Both the position numbers and the translations under genes were made by a program. Positions 18,072 to 25,524 of a DNA stretch of 44,721 nt are shown here, piece by piece (position 1 is the stretch's first letter; each line of letters starts with the position of its first letter). The stretch lies in the NCBI GenBank assembly GCA_902601235.1, contig CACKMG010000006.1:1-44721 (forward strand), written 5' to 3'. Below the pieces are notes generated by a model. That model was not told where the DNA came from and made no database searches. It worked only from the letters and a program-made list of their open reading frames with translations. This stretch comes from an uncultured Pelagibacteraceae bacterium (lineage in GTDB: Bacteria; Pseudomonadota; Alphaproteobacteria; Pelagibacterales; Pelagibacteraceae).

Positions 18072-18765
18072 TAATTTCTCCAATAAAAAAAGCAATTGTT
18101 CCAGCTAGAAAACCACCGAATAAAATACACCACTCCGGAGATAAAAAATAAAAAGCTGGACCTAAAATTGCACCAAGGATAATTGACAAACTTATTTTAA
18201 TAGTTTTCATCGCCCCTACCATCATGCAAGTAAAATAAATTGGATTAATTATCGCTAACCCAATTAACATATCTTTATTTAAAAAATCTGATGCAATATA
18301 GCCGATGAACGTTGAAAAAATTGCTACTGACCAGGTTGCTGTACCAATACCAATCCAAAAATCTATCCTTACTTCTTTTTTTATTTGTTCATAATTATCT
18401 TTCATTATTAGCCACGATGAGACAGCGATGAAATGACATGATAAATAATATTTCCATTTAGGTTGTTTTTGGTGCATCAACAAAGGCATTAAGGAAACTG
18501 TCATTGGATACAATCTTGCATTTACCAACCAAACAGCAATGAAGATATTTATTAATGATGATCCAATTATAAGTGACTCTGCCATCACTAATGAACCTGG
18601 TAAGGCATAAGTTAAAAAAGTTGAAAAAAGACTTTCTTGAATCGTAAAACCAATATTCTTTAAAAGAGCCCCAATTGCTATAAAGCTAGCTCCCAAGGCT
18701 ATAGCTGGACTTCCAACGCCTTTGATGGATGCAAATCCTTTCAAAAAATATTTTAAATCAATCAT
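18061..18765 (-). CDS. azlC: AzlC-family membrane transporter
   Basis: Large membrane subunit of an AzlCD transporter, 234 residues with about seven hydrophobic segments. The opening FASIKGVGSPAIALGASFIAIGALLKN, then LPGSLVMAESLI and FIAVWLVNARLYPMTVSLMPLL are characteristic. AzlCD pairs export branched-chain amino acids or analogues. Finding an exporter inside an import operon suggests overflow relief or exchange. Its ATG shares one base with the stop of the preceding livF-type gene. Confidence 0.88.
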   Translation of the reverse strand: MIDLKYFLKGFASIKGVGSPAIALGASFIAIGALLKNIGFTIQESLFSTFLTYALPGSLVMAESLIIGSSLINIFIAVWLVNARLYPMTVSLMPLLMHQKQPKWKYYLSCHFIAVSSWLIMKDNYEQIKKEVRIDFWIGIGTATWSVAIFSTFIGYIASDFLNKDMLIGLAIINPIYFTCMMVGAMKTIKISLSIILGAILGPAFYFLSPEWCILFGGFLAGTIAFFIGEINDK

Positions 18766-19550
18766 TAACCGCCTAAAAATAGGCGTCCAACATCAGGATT
18801 ATTTAAGAGTTCATCTCCTTTGCCTGCTATTGCAGTCTGGCCTGATACTAAAACATAACCAATATCAGCAAACTCTAAACCTTTCTTTGCATTTTGCTCA
18901 ACAAGGATAATTGTTTTTTTTTCGTTTTGTTGAAGGTCTCTTAAAATTTCAAATACCATTTCAATATATCTTGGCTCTAATCCAATTGAAGGTTCATCAA
19001 CTAATAAAACTGATGGTTTCATTACAAGCGCTCTTGATATTTCTAATAATCTTCTTTCTCCACCAGACAAAACTTTTGCAGGTTGATTTCTTCTATTTCT
19101 TAATCTTTCATACTTCTCAAGAATTCTCTCCGCTTCTTGAAATGACTCCTCAGTTTTATCTTTGATAAATCCACCCATTAAAAGATTTTCTTCAACAGTC
19201 ATATCAGGGAAAACAGAATTATCTTGTAAAATATATGCAATACCAACTGATTTTAATTTTTCAGCTGGTGATAAATTGGTTATTTCTTTTCCATCAATTT
19301 CTATTTTGCCAGAAAAAATATTTGTAAATCCATAAATTGAATGAAGAATAGTTGATTTACCAGCACCATTTGGACCTATTAAACAAAGTGATTGAGCCTT
19401 GCTAACATAAAGATCAAAATTATGTAAAATTTCCATTTTCCCATAACCAGCATTCATGTTTTTAATTGTAAGATGAATGTCATTAGGTGAAAGTTTTTTT
19501 AAATCATCTGCTTGAGGTGCTTTTCCTAATACTTCATATTGATTAAACAT
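18765..19550 (-). CDS. livF: Branched-chain amino acid-type ABC transporter ATPase LivF (set 2)
   Basis: Second LivF-type ATPase, 261 residues, with about 28 extra residues before the ABC domain (MFNQYEVLGKAPQADDL). Walker A is GPNGAGKST, the signature LSGGERRLLEISRAL, and Walker B VLLVDEPSIG followed by LVEQNA. It differs clearly from the set-1 protein at 14541-15248, so it is not a recent copy. Overlaps livG of set 2 by one base and azlC by one base. Cytoplasmic. Confidence 0.92.
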   Translation of the reverse strand: MFNQYEVLGKAPQADDLKKLSPNDIHLTIKNMNAGYGKMEILHNFDLYVSKAQSLCLIGPNGAGKSTILHSIYGFTNIFSGKIEIDGKEITNLSPAEKLKSVGIAYILQDNSVFPDMTVEENLLMGGFIKDKTEESFQEAERILEKYERLRNRRNQPAKVLSGGERRLLEISRALVMKPSVLLVDEPSIGLEPRYIEMVFEILRDLQQNEKKTIILVEQNAKKGLEFADIGYVLVSGQTAIAGKGDELLNNPDVGRLFLGG

Positions 19551-20290
19551 TATTGTGCCCCCAGGTATGCATCAATTACTCTTTTATCATTTTTAATCTC
19601 ATCCGGTGTTCCATTAGCCAGCATTTTGCCGTGAGCTAAACAATAAATACTTTCTGCTAATTGCATAATAACTCTCATATTGTGTTCAATAACTAAAAGA
19701 GTTATTCCGAAATCTTGGTTTACTTTAATTAACCTGTCTATTATCCCATTGATTAGAGTTGGGTTTATACCTGCAGTTGGTTCATCTAATAAAAGCATTT
19801 CTGGTTCATTCATCAAGGCCATCGCCAACTCAAGTAATTTTTGTTGTCCAAAAGATAAATCACCAGCTCTTAATTTTCTTTTTTGATAAAGTCCTACAAA
19901 ATTTAAAAGATTTTCTGCCTTTTCAGTTAAATCTTGAGGAATTTTTGAGAATATCTTTAATATGCTTTCATCACTACCTTTATGACTGATTAACATATTG
20001 TCTACACAATTTAATTTTCCATAAATTCTTGTTTGTTGAAAAGTTCTTAACAAACCAAGTTTAGCAATTACAGGAACAGGTAATTCAGATACTTCTTTAC
20101 CATTAAACTTAATTGAACCTTGATCAATTGGATAAGTCCCTACAATTGAATTAAATAAAGTTGTTTTTCCAGAACCATTTGGACCAATTAGTCCAAATAT
20201 TTTTCCCTTCTCTACTGACATTGAAATGTCAACATTGGCCTTAACACCGCCAAAAGATTTACTTACATTATTTACCTCTAAAATACTCAT
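19550..20290 (-). CDS. livG: Branched-chain amino acid-type ABC transporter ATPase LivG (set 2)
   Basis: Second LivG-type ATPase, 246 residues. Walker A GPNGSGKTTLFNSI and Walker B MLLLDEPTAGINP are intact; the signature reads LSFGQQKLLELAMAL, with a phenylalanine in place of the second position of LSGGQ, a variation common in LivG proteins. VIEHNMRVIMQLAE forms the switch region. Overlaps livM of set 2 by four bases and livF by one. Confidence 0.92.
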   Translation of the reverse strand: MSILEVNNVSKSFGGVKANVDISMSVEKGKIFGLIGPNGSGKTTLFNSIVGTYPIDQGSIKFNGKEVSELPVPVIAKLGLLRTFQQTRIYGKLNCVDNMLISHKGSDESILKIFSKIPQDLTEKAENLLNFVGLYQKRKLRAGDLSFGQQKLLELAMALMNEPEMLLLDEPTAGINPTLINGIIDRLIKVNQDFGITLLVIEHNMRVIMQLAESIYCLAHGKMLANGTPDEIKNDKRVIDAYLGAQ

Positions 20291-21336
20291 TTCAGTTCTA
20301 CCTGTGCTTTTCGATCTGCCTCATCAATAACTTCTCCAAATCGTTCAGGGTATTTTTCTCTCAACCATCCCATAATTCCCTCTGGAAAATAAATTACAAT
20401 GACAACTATTAAAACTCCTAAAGCCACATACTGCCAACCTAAAAAGAATGTCCAAAAACCTTCTTTAAAAATATGAAATACAGTAGCTCCAATAACAGGG
20501 CCCCACAAAGTTCCCTTACCACCTAAGATTGCCATCAAGACCATAAATACTCCCATCTCTCTTCCATCAAATGCTACATCGGTTGAGTCAATGTAACCTA
20601 CAAGTCCACCCATAATACCTCCGGCTAAACCACAGAAAAATGCTGACACCATCCAGCCAATTATTTTATATTTCATTGTTTCAATTCCCATCGCCTCAGC
20701 TTTATCCTCATTATCTCTGATCGCATTAAGAATTAATCTGAATCGTGTTGAGTAAATTGCTCTCACTGCTATGAATGTAAGGACAAGCGCACCAAAACTT
20801 AAAAAATAAAAGAATTCTCCTCTTGCTTCTAAACCACCAACGTTTGGAAAAGGTGGTGTGGTAAAACCTTGTCCTGCTCCAATAATCTCTATACCACCAG
20901 AAATTTCTCCTGCAGCAACTCCTAAACCTAAAGTACAAATTGCAAAGTAATGTCCTCTAAGTCCTAAAATGGCATAACCAATTAACCCTGCAACAATAGT
21001 TGGAACAACAGCAGCAACTACAAGTCCGGCTGCCATTCCTTGAAAAAATTGTGAAGGTGTATGAACAAAAGTTTTTTCTCCACCACTCTCAGTCCATTCT
21101 GCTAGTGGAAAAAACATGCCCACCTGCACAGAAGCACATAAATACATCCCTAAACCATAAAAAAGAATATTTCCAAATGTATTATATCCCATCTCACCAC
21201 CTTGAATATTCCAAGTAGTTGCTAAAACAATTAGTACACAAAGAATTGATAATTGAACTTTAAATGCTGGGAAAATAAATGGAGCAGACAATCCAAATAT
21301 TAAAATTGCAGCGTATAATATTATATTTTTATTCAT
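20287..21336 (-). CDS. livM: Branched-chain amino acid-type ABC transporter permease LivM (set 2)
   Basis: Inner membrane permease of 349 residues with about nine hydrophobic segments. Motifs: LATTWNIQGGEMGYNTFGNILFYGLGMYL, LRGHYFAICTLGLGVAAGEISGG, LILNAIRDNEDKAEAMGIETMKYK (ATPase contact loop) and VLMAILGGKGTLWGPVIGA. The ATG shares one base with the stop of the secreted-protein gene, and the end overlaps livG by four bases. It should pair with LivH at 21926-22819. Confidence 0.92.
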   Translation of the reverse strand: MNKNIILYAAILIFGLSAPFIFPAFKVQLSILCVLIVLATTWNIQGGEMGYNTFGNILFYGLGMYLCASVQVGMFFPLAEWTESGGEKTFVHTPSQFFQGMAAGLVVAAVVPTIVAGLIGYAILGLRGHYFAICTLGLGVAAGEISGGIEIIGAGQGFTTPPFPNVGGLEARGEFFYFLSFGALVLTFIAVRAIYSTRFRLILNAIRDNEDKAEAMGIETMKYKIIGWMVSAFFCGLAGGIMGGLVGYIDSTDVAFDGREMGVFMVLMAILGGKGTLWGPVIGATVFHIFKEGFWTFFLGWQYVALGVLIVVIVIYFPEGIMGWLREKYPERFGEVIDEADRKAQVELK

Positions 21337-21929
21337 TATTTTCTAGATACCAGTTTTGTAAATCCTTTATTTGGACAGTAAGTGTAATCATTATCATCTA
21401 TTATTTTTCCTGATTTTTTTCCTCCCATAGGAACAAGAACCCATCTAAACGTAAGACATTTTTTATCATCTCCTATCTTTTTGATAGTTAATTTTTTTTT
21501 CATACCAATTCTTTTTTTTGGATAATCGTAACCTGAAAAAAATTCACGTGTTTCTCCTTCTTTCCAAACTCCAAGAGGAAATTTACACCCCCTATCTATA
21601 GCAATTACAACACCATTTCTTCTTTTTCGACTGTCCCAAACTCTACCTAAACATTGACCATTATTTGTGATTGTGAAGTACTGAATTTTTGAACCTCTTT
21701 TTCTCTCATAAACTTGGATTGTTTTGCCTGTTTTTTCATTTTTCCAATTAATCGGTCCTGTAACCTTTAATTTACCACCATGTTGTTTGTTATTTACCTC
21801 ATAAAATTTAAGCTCATTTGATCCTGTTGATGGTATTCCAAGCCATAATTCAATAGGAATAAACCTCTCTTTAGCATATGAAGAATTAGTAAAAATAAAT
21901 ATGAATATTAAAAAGAACATTTTTTTCAT
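21336..21929 (-). CDS. Secreted protein of unknown function inside the liv operon
   Basis: I do not recognise this 197-residue protein. It has a clear signal peptide (MKKMFFLIFIFIFTNSSYA), then a basic, beta-rich-looking mature part with many lysines and four cysteines, in NGQCLGRVW, RGCKFPLG, KKCLTFRW and YTYCPNKG, which could form two disulfides in the periplasm. Repeated tryptophan and glycine turns (ELWLGIPSTG, GPINWKNEKTG, GVWKEGETREF) suggest a compact fold such as a lectin-like or trefoil-like domain, but that is a guess. It is wedged between livH (ATGA overlap) and livM (TAATG overlap), so it is made with the transporter and may assist binding-protein or substrate capture. Confidence 0.75.
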   Translation of the reverse strand: MKKMFFLIFIFIFTNSSYAKERFIPIELWLGIPSTGSNELKFYEVNNKQHGGKLKVTGPINWKNEKTGKTIQVYERKRGSKIQYFTITNNGQCLGRVWDSRKRRNGVVIAIDRGCKFPLGVWKEGETREFFSGYDYPKKRIGMKKKLTIKKIGDDKKCLTFRWVLVPMGGKKSGKIIDDNDYTYCPNKGFTKLVSRK

Positions 21930-22819
21930 TTTAAATACTCTCTTTTTCTTGAAAGTTTAAATCTTCTATAAACAAGAATTAAAACTAATAATAAAAACAC
22001 TGAACCTATTCTAAATTCTGTGCCTAATATATAGTCAGCAAACTCTTCAAATACACCAAGACCCATACCTGACATTGCAACACCAGGCAAGTTGCCAAGT
22101 CCAGCAACAATAACAATCATGAATGATCTAATCGTATATGGTAATCCCATATAAGGATGAATTGTAAAAGTTATTGAAATTAGTGCTCCTGCAACACCAC
22201 AAAGAGCAGCATTTAATCCAAAAGTTGCTGCATAAACTTTTTCTGTATCTACACCTAAAATCTTTGCAGCTCTTGCGTTTTGAGCCGTTGCTCTGATTGC
22301 TCGACCAAGTTTTGATTTTTTCATATAAATTACTAAACCAATAGCAAAAACAATACTAACGAATGCTGAAAATATTTTTGAGTTTGGCAAAACTACTGCG
22401 CTATCAAACAAAAATGTTGTGCCATAACCTGAATTGGCTAAGACAACATCTGCACCAAATGCAAAGTTCATTAGCTGCATAAAAAGAATACTTATACCGA
22501 ATGTTGCAAGAATTGAGATAAATAAATCTCTATCAACAACTTTATTAATTACTAATTTATAAATTCCGACACCAACAAAATACATTATTATTGGGGATAC
22601 AATTACTCCCCAGGCTGGATGGATTCCGTAAAGATACATGAAGTATGCAATGTATCCACCAAGAATAACTAAATCACCTTGTGCAATGTTTATGATATTC
22701 ATCACTCCCCATTGCAAAGCCATGCCATAAGCAATTAACGCAAATAAAATTCCAAGTAGTATCCCATCCAAGCAAGCTTGGACTGTAATCATCGGATACT
22801 GAAAAACCATGAAATCCAT
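21926..22819 (-). CDS. livH: Branched-chain amino acid-type ABC transporter permease LivH (set 2)
   Basis: Inner membrane permease of 297 residues, about eight hydrophobic segments. Motifs: GMALQWGVMNIINIAQGDLVILGGYIAYF, SKLGRAIRATAQNARAAKILGVD (ATPase contact loop), NAALCGVAGALISITF and VIVAGLGNLPGVAMSG. It lies 57 bases after the binding protein gene, with a terminator-like hairpin between, and overlaps the secreted-protein gene by four bases. Confidence 0.92.
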   Translation of the reverse strand: MDFMVFQYPMITVQACLDGILLGILFALIAYGMALQWGVMNIINIAQGDLVILGGYIAYFMYLYGIHPAWGVIVSPIIMYFVGVGIYKLVINKVVDRDLFISILATFGISILFMQLMNFAFGADVVLANSGYGTTFLFDSAVVLPNSKIFSAFVSIVFAIGLVIYMKKSKLGRAIRATAQNARAAKILGVDTEKVYAATFGLNAALCGVAGALISITFTIHPYMGLPYTIRSFMIVIVAGLGNLPGVAMSGMGLGVFEEFADYILGTEFRIGSVFLLLVLILVYRRFKLSRKREYLK

Positions 22820-22830
22820 AATTTGTCTTT

Positions 22831-22862
22831 AAAAAAAATACCCCCTAGAATTTAGGGGGTAT
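22831..22862 (-). terminator. Terminator-like hairpin between binding protein and livH (set 2)
   Basis: On the minus strand ATACCCCCTA, a five-base loop and TAGGGGGTAT form a ten-pair stem followed by eight T residues (22831-22838). This has the full form of an intrinsic terminator, yet the liv permease genes directly behind it have no other obvious promoter. Partial termination here would give much more binding protein than membrane complex. Confidence 0.8.
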
Positions 22863-22876
22863 TTAAAGATTTGTTA

Positions 22877-24115
22877 TTATCTGTCAGACCACTTAGGAAT
22901 TGGGTGAATCAATTTAGCTGAAGCCCACTTAAGTGGAGCTACAACTTTATTTTCACACTTCCCAGCGCCATCACACATTACTTGGAAAAGTACCATTGGT
23001 TTATCAACATTTTGACCACCCGGTGCGAACTTAATATTTCCATAGAATGTTTGCATGTTAGTAGCTGCAAGAGCATCTCTTACTTTCTTTTGATCAAAAG
23101 AATTCGCTCTTTCAAAAGCATCCTTAAACACTAACAATGCAGCAGAAGATTCTGCTGATTGATATGGCGGATCATATCCAAACTCTTTTTGAAAATCTGC
23201 CGCATACGTCATACCATCTTTAAAGAAGTTATCTTTATAAGTTAGAGTTTTATGCCATTGAGAAGCACATAATGCATACTGAGAATTTTTACCATGTTGT
23301 TTTGATAATTTCGCAGCATCACAGTGTGTCATTGCTAGCATTGGAACATCTACTTTCATTTCAGCAATTTGTCTAATTGCAGTCAATGCACCTTTTGTGT
23401 GTCCTGATACCACAAGAACATCTGGCTTCATTTGTTTTACTTTAACTAATGTTGCAGCCATATCGTTAAGCTCTTTTGGAAGCTTATCATCGATTATAAT
23501 TTCAGATCCAGTTTCTTTTGCTGCATCTAAAATACCTAATCTTACGTCTTGTGAAAAAGCATCTTGTTCAAATGCTTGCGCAATTCTAACACCTTTTCCA
23601 CCATTTAACTCAACTGCTGTTCTAATAGCTACATCAAGATATAAGTTAGCTGGAGCCAATACTGCAAATAGATATTTATAACCTTTGGTAAACAAAGATC
23701 TAGACGCACCATTTGCTTCCACCATTGGCACACCATATTTTTCAGTCACTGGTGCGATTGCTTTTGTTAAACCTGAACTATAAGGCCCAAGCATAAACTC
23801 AACACCATCTTGAGAAATTAATCTTTCTGCTAATTGAGCTGCTCTTTTTGGGTTTGATTCATCGTCATAATAAATGATTTCAAACTTATAAGTTTTTCCA
23901 CCAACTTTTACTCCACCCATGCTATTTATTCTATCAACGGCCATATTATAACCGTTTTGAGTGTGAACACCATTAGATGAATACTTTCCTGTCAATGAAA
24001 TTGCAGCACCAAGAACAATTTTATCACCCACTACTTTCGCAAATGATGCAACTGAAGTTGAAAATAAAATTGCAATCGCAGAAATAAAACTCAAAATTAT
24101 TTTATTTATTTTCAT
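22877..24115 (-). CDS. ABC transporter amino acid-binding protein, LivJ family (set 2)
   Basis: Periplasmic binding protein of 412 residues with a signal peptide ending near residue 26 (VASFA). Mature sequence opens VVGDKIVLGAAISLTGKYSSNG and includes NGYNMAVDRINSMGGV, YYDDESNPKRAAQLAERLI, FMLGPYSSGLTKAIAPV and VVSGHTKGALTAIRQI, typical of the LivJ/AmiC-like type I fold. Three cysteines lie in the last third (HCDAAK, ALCASQW, CDGAGKC). First gene of the long leftward liv operon and separated from it by a terminator-like hairpin. The ligand may be an amino acid, amide or glutarate-like compound; the glaH gene downstream is only a hint. Confidence 0.9.
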   Translation of the reverse strand: MKINKIILSFISAIAILFSTSVASFAKVVGDKIVLGAAISLTGKYSSNGVHTQNGYNMAVDRINSMGGVKVGGKTYKFEIIYYDDESNPKRAAQLAERLISQDGVEFMLGPYSSGLTKAIAPVTEKYGVPMVEANGASRSLFTKGYKYLFAVLAPANLYLDVAIRTAVELNGGKGVRIAQAFEQDAFSQDVRLGILDAAKETGSEIIIDDKLPKELNDMAATLVKVKQMKPDVLVVSGHTKGALTAIRQIAEMKVDVPMLAMTHCDAAKLSKQHGKNSQYALCASQWHKTLTYKDNFFKDGMTYAADFQKEFGYDPPYQSAESSAALLVFKDAFERANSFDQKKVRDALAATNMQTFYGNIKFAPGGQNVDKPMVLFQVMCDGAGKCENKVVAPLKWASAKLIHPIPKWSDR

Positions 24116-24205
24116 TTTATTCCTTTGGTTAATTAATTAATTAAAAATAGATTAAATAAAGAAATTAAATAATTTTCAAGTGGCAAATGTAACAGATGAA
24201 CTAAG

Positions 24206-24820
24206 TTAATATTGTTGTGTAACAATAATAATTAAGGCTATAACAACTAAAACACTCGCTGAGATTGTATTAATTGTTTTTGGATTTGCTTTAATCCACA
24301 AAATTAATTTTTGTGCAAGCAAAGCATAACCAATTAAAGATAAAAAATCTAATACAACATAAGTGGTTATTAGAATAAAAAATTGAACAATATAGTTTGA
24401 ATTAAAGTCAATGAACTGTGGAAATATTAAAGGAAAAAATAACCAAGCCTTTGGACTTGTGCCTGCAACCAAAAAACCATCTTTAAAAAAAGAAAAAATG
24501 TTTTTTGATGTAATTATTTTTGAATTTATATTTTTTGGTGAAGATTTATAAACGTCGTAAGCCAAATAAAGTAAATAAATTATACCAATCCACTTAAAAA
24601 AATTTAAAAAGTTTGGATTATCCAAAAAAAAAGTACCTAAAACAAATATGACTAAAGTTGCTTGAATAAAATTTGCTGTAATATCTCCTAATGCAGTCCA
24701 AATACAATTTCGCACTCCATAATTCATAGAATATGAAACAATTACAACTCTAGGAGTGCCAGGAGTAATGAAAAGAAAAATTATAATTTGTAAAAAAAGT
24801 ATAAAATCTAAGGGGAGCAT
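24206..24820 (-). CDS. LysE/RhtB-family amino acid exporter
   Basis: Inner membrane exporter of 204 residues with about six hydrophobic segments. The opening IFLFITPGTPRVVIVSYSMNYGVRNCIWTALGDITANFIQ contains the LysE-family TPGP-like motif (TPGT here) and the AxGxxxG-type spacing; GTSPKAWLFFPLIFPQFIDF in the second half is also typical. Members export lysine, homoserine, threonine or other amino acids. The ATG directly follows a stem-loop and T-run at 24823-24879, so expression may need read-through. Leftward; the next gene on this strand is the binding protein gene, 90 bases on. Confidence 0.85.
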   Translation of the reverse strand: MLPLDFILFLQIIIFLFITPGTPRVVIVSYSMNYGVRNCIWTALGDITANFIQATLVIFVLGTFFLDNPNFLNFFKWIGIIYLLYLAYDVYKSSPKNINSKIITSKNIFSFFKDGFLVAGTSPKAWLFFPLIFPQFIDFNSNYIVQFFILITTYVVLDFLSLIGYALLAQKLILWIKANPKTINTISASVLVVIALIIIVTQQY

Positions 24821-24822
24821 AT

Positions 24823-24879
24823 AAAAAAAAAGATAGTCCTTAAAAACCGGGAGCTAAAGATGGCTAAGAAGAACTATCT
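24823..24879 (-). terminator. Terminator-like leader hairpin in front of the LysE gene
   Basis: On the minus strand AGATAGTTCTT (24869-24879) pairs with AAGGACTATCT (24831-24841) to give an 11-pair stem with one G-U pair; AGCC and GGTT extend it inside a loop. Eight T residues (24823-24830) follow, and the exporter ATG is three bases further on. A TATATT box at about 24885-24890 could start a transcript of about 65 bases. It may be an attenuator or riboswitch platform, or the end of a small RNA. Confidence 0.65.
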
Positions 24880-24941
24880 AGACCAATATAACACATCCCA
24901 AAAAAAATGCATTATCAATTTTTTTCAAATATAAAGGATTT

Positions 24942-25238
24942 ATGAAAAAAAAAGGTCACAGGCCAATTACTCGCGTCAAAAATCCAGAGCCAAATATTGA
25001 AAGTCCAGATTGGGTCATCTGGGCAGCGTGGGCTGACAGAATAACTTTTGAGGAAATTGAAAAAAAAACTGGTTATAGGGAATCTGATGTTATAAAAATT
25101 ATGAGAAGATCCTTAAAACCCTCCTCATTTAGATTGTGGAGAAAAAGAGTTCACGAAAAAAGTATTAAACATAGAAAAAAATTTGAATATTCTAGAAAAC
25201 AAATTTCTGGTAAAATTAAAAAAGGTGATTATCTATAG
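24942..25238 (+). CDS. TIGR03643-like small conserved protein
   Basis: Small basic protein of 98 residues matching the conserved TIGR03643 / DUF2805 pattern: SPDWVIWAAWADRITFEEIEKKTGYRESDVIKIMRRSLKPSSFRLWRKRV. The middle looks like a helix-turn-helix (EEIEKKTGYRESDVIKIMRR), so DNA or RNA binding is plausible, though no function is established to my knowledge. The C-terminal tail is strongly basic. AAAGGATTT precedes the ATG. It leads the glutaredoxin gene after a three-base gap. Confidence 0.8.
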   Translation: MKKKGHRPITRVKNPEPNIESPDWVIWAAWADRITFEEIEKKTGYRESDVIKIMRRSLKPSSFRLWRKRVHEKSIKHRKKFEYSRKQISGKIKKGDYL

Positions 25239-25241
25239 ATT

Positions 25242-25496
25242 ATGAAAAAAATTACAATTTATACAGGTCCACTTTGTAATTATTGTGATGCAGCGAAGAG
25301 ATTGTTAAAGAGAAATAATGCTCCATATAATGAAATTAATATTGCAACAGTTGATGGTGCAATGGAGGAAATGATTAAGAAAGCAAATGGAAAAAGAACA
25401 ATTCCACAAATATTTTTCGATGATCAACATATTGGTGGTTACGATGAAGTTCGTGCATTAGAAAAAGAAAATAAATTAAGCGATCTTTTAAAATAA
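25242..25496 (+). CDS. grxC: Glutaredoxin (GrxC-like)
   Basis: Glutathione-dependent disulfide oxidoreductase of 84 residues, the size of class I glutaredoxins. Active-site cysteines are C12 and C15 in GPLCNYC; the usual CPYC proline is replaced by asparagine. KRTIPQIFFDDQHIGGYDEV contains the cis-proline TIP motif and the glycine pair that bind glutathione. Cytoplasmic. Co-directional with the TIGR03643-like gene and convergent with the autotransporter gene. Confidence 0.93.
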   Translation: MKKITIYTGPLCNYCDAAKRLLKRNNAPYNEINIATVDGAMEEMIKKANGKRTIPQIFFDDQHIGGYDEVRALEKENKLSDLLK

Positions 25497-25524
25497 ATTT
25501 AGAATAATATTTAAAAAATATTAA

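Noticed and set aside
12162..20290. The two liv sets as a recent duplication
   Set aside because: Protein sequences, lengths and signature motifs differ throughout; these are old paralogues or separately acquired systems.
24831..24870. AGCTAAA on the plus strand, reminiscent of SAM-II/SAM-V riboswitch ends
   Set aside because: No matching 5' stem or pseudoknot partner could be found, and no methionine or SAM gene follows.
25497..25524. AATATT inverted repeat as terminator between the convergent grxC and autotransporter genes
   Set aside because: Only A-T pairs and no T-run; expected often in such AT-rich DNA.
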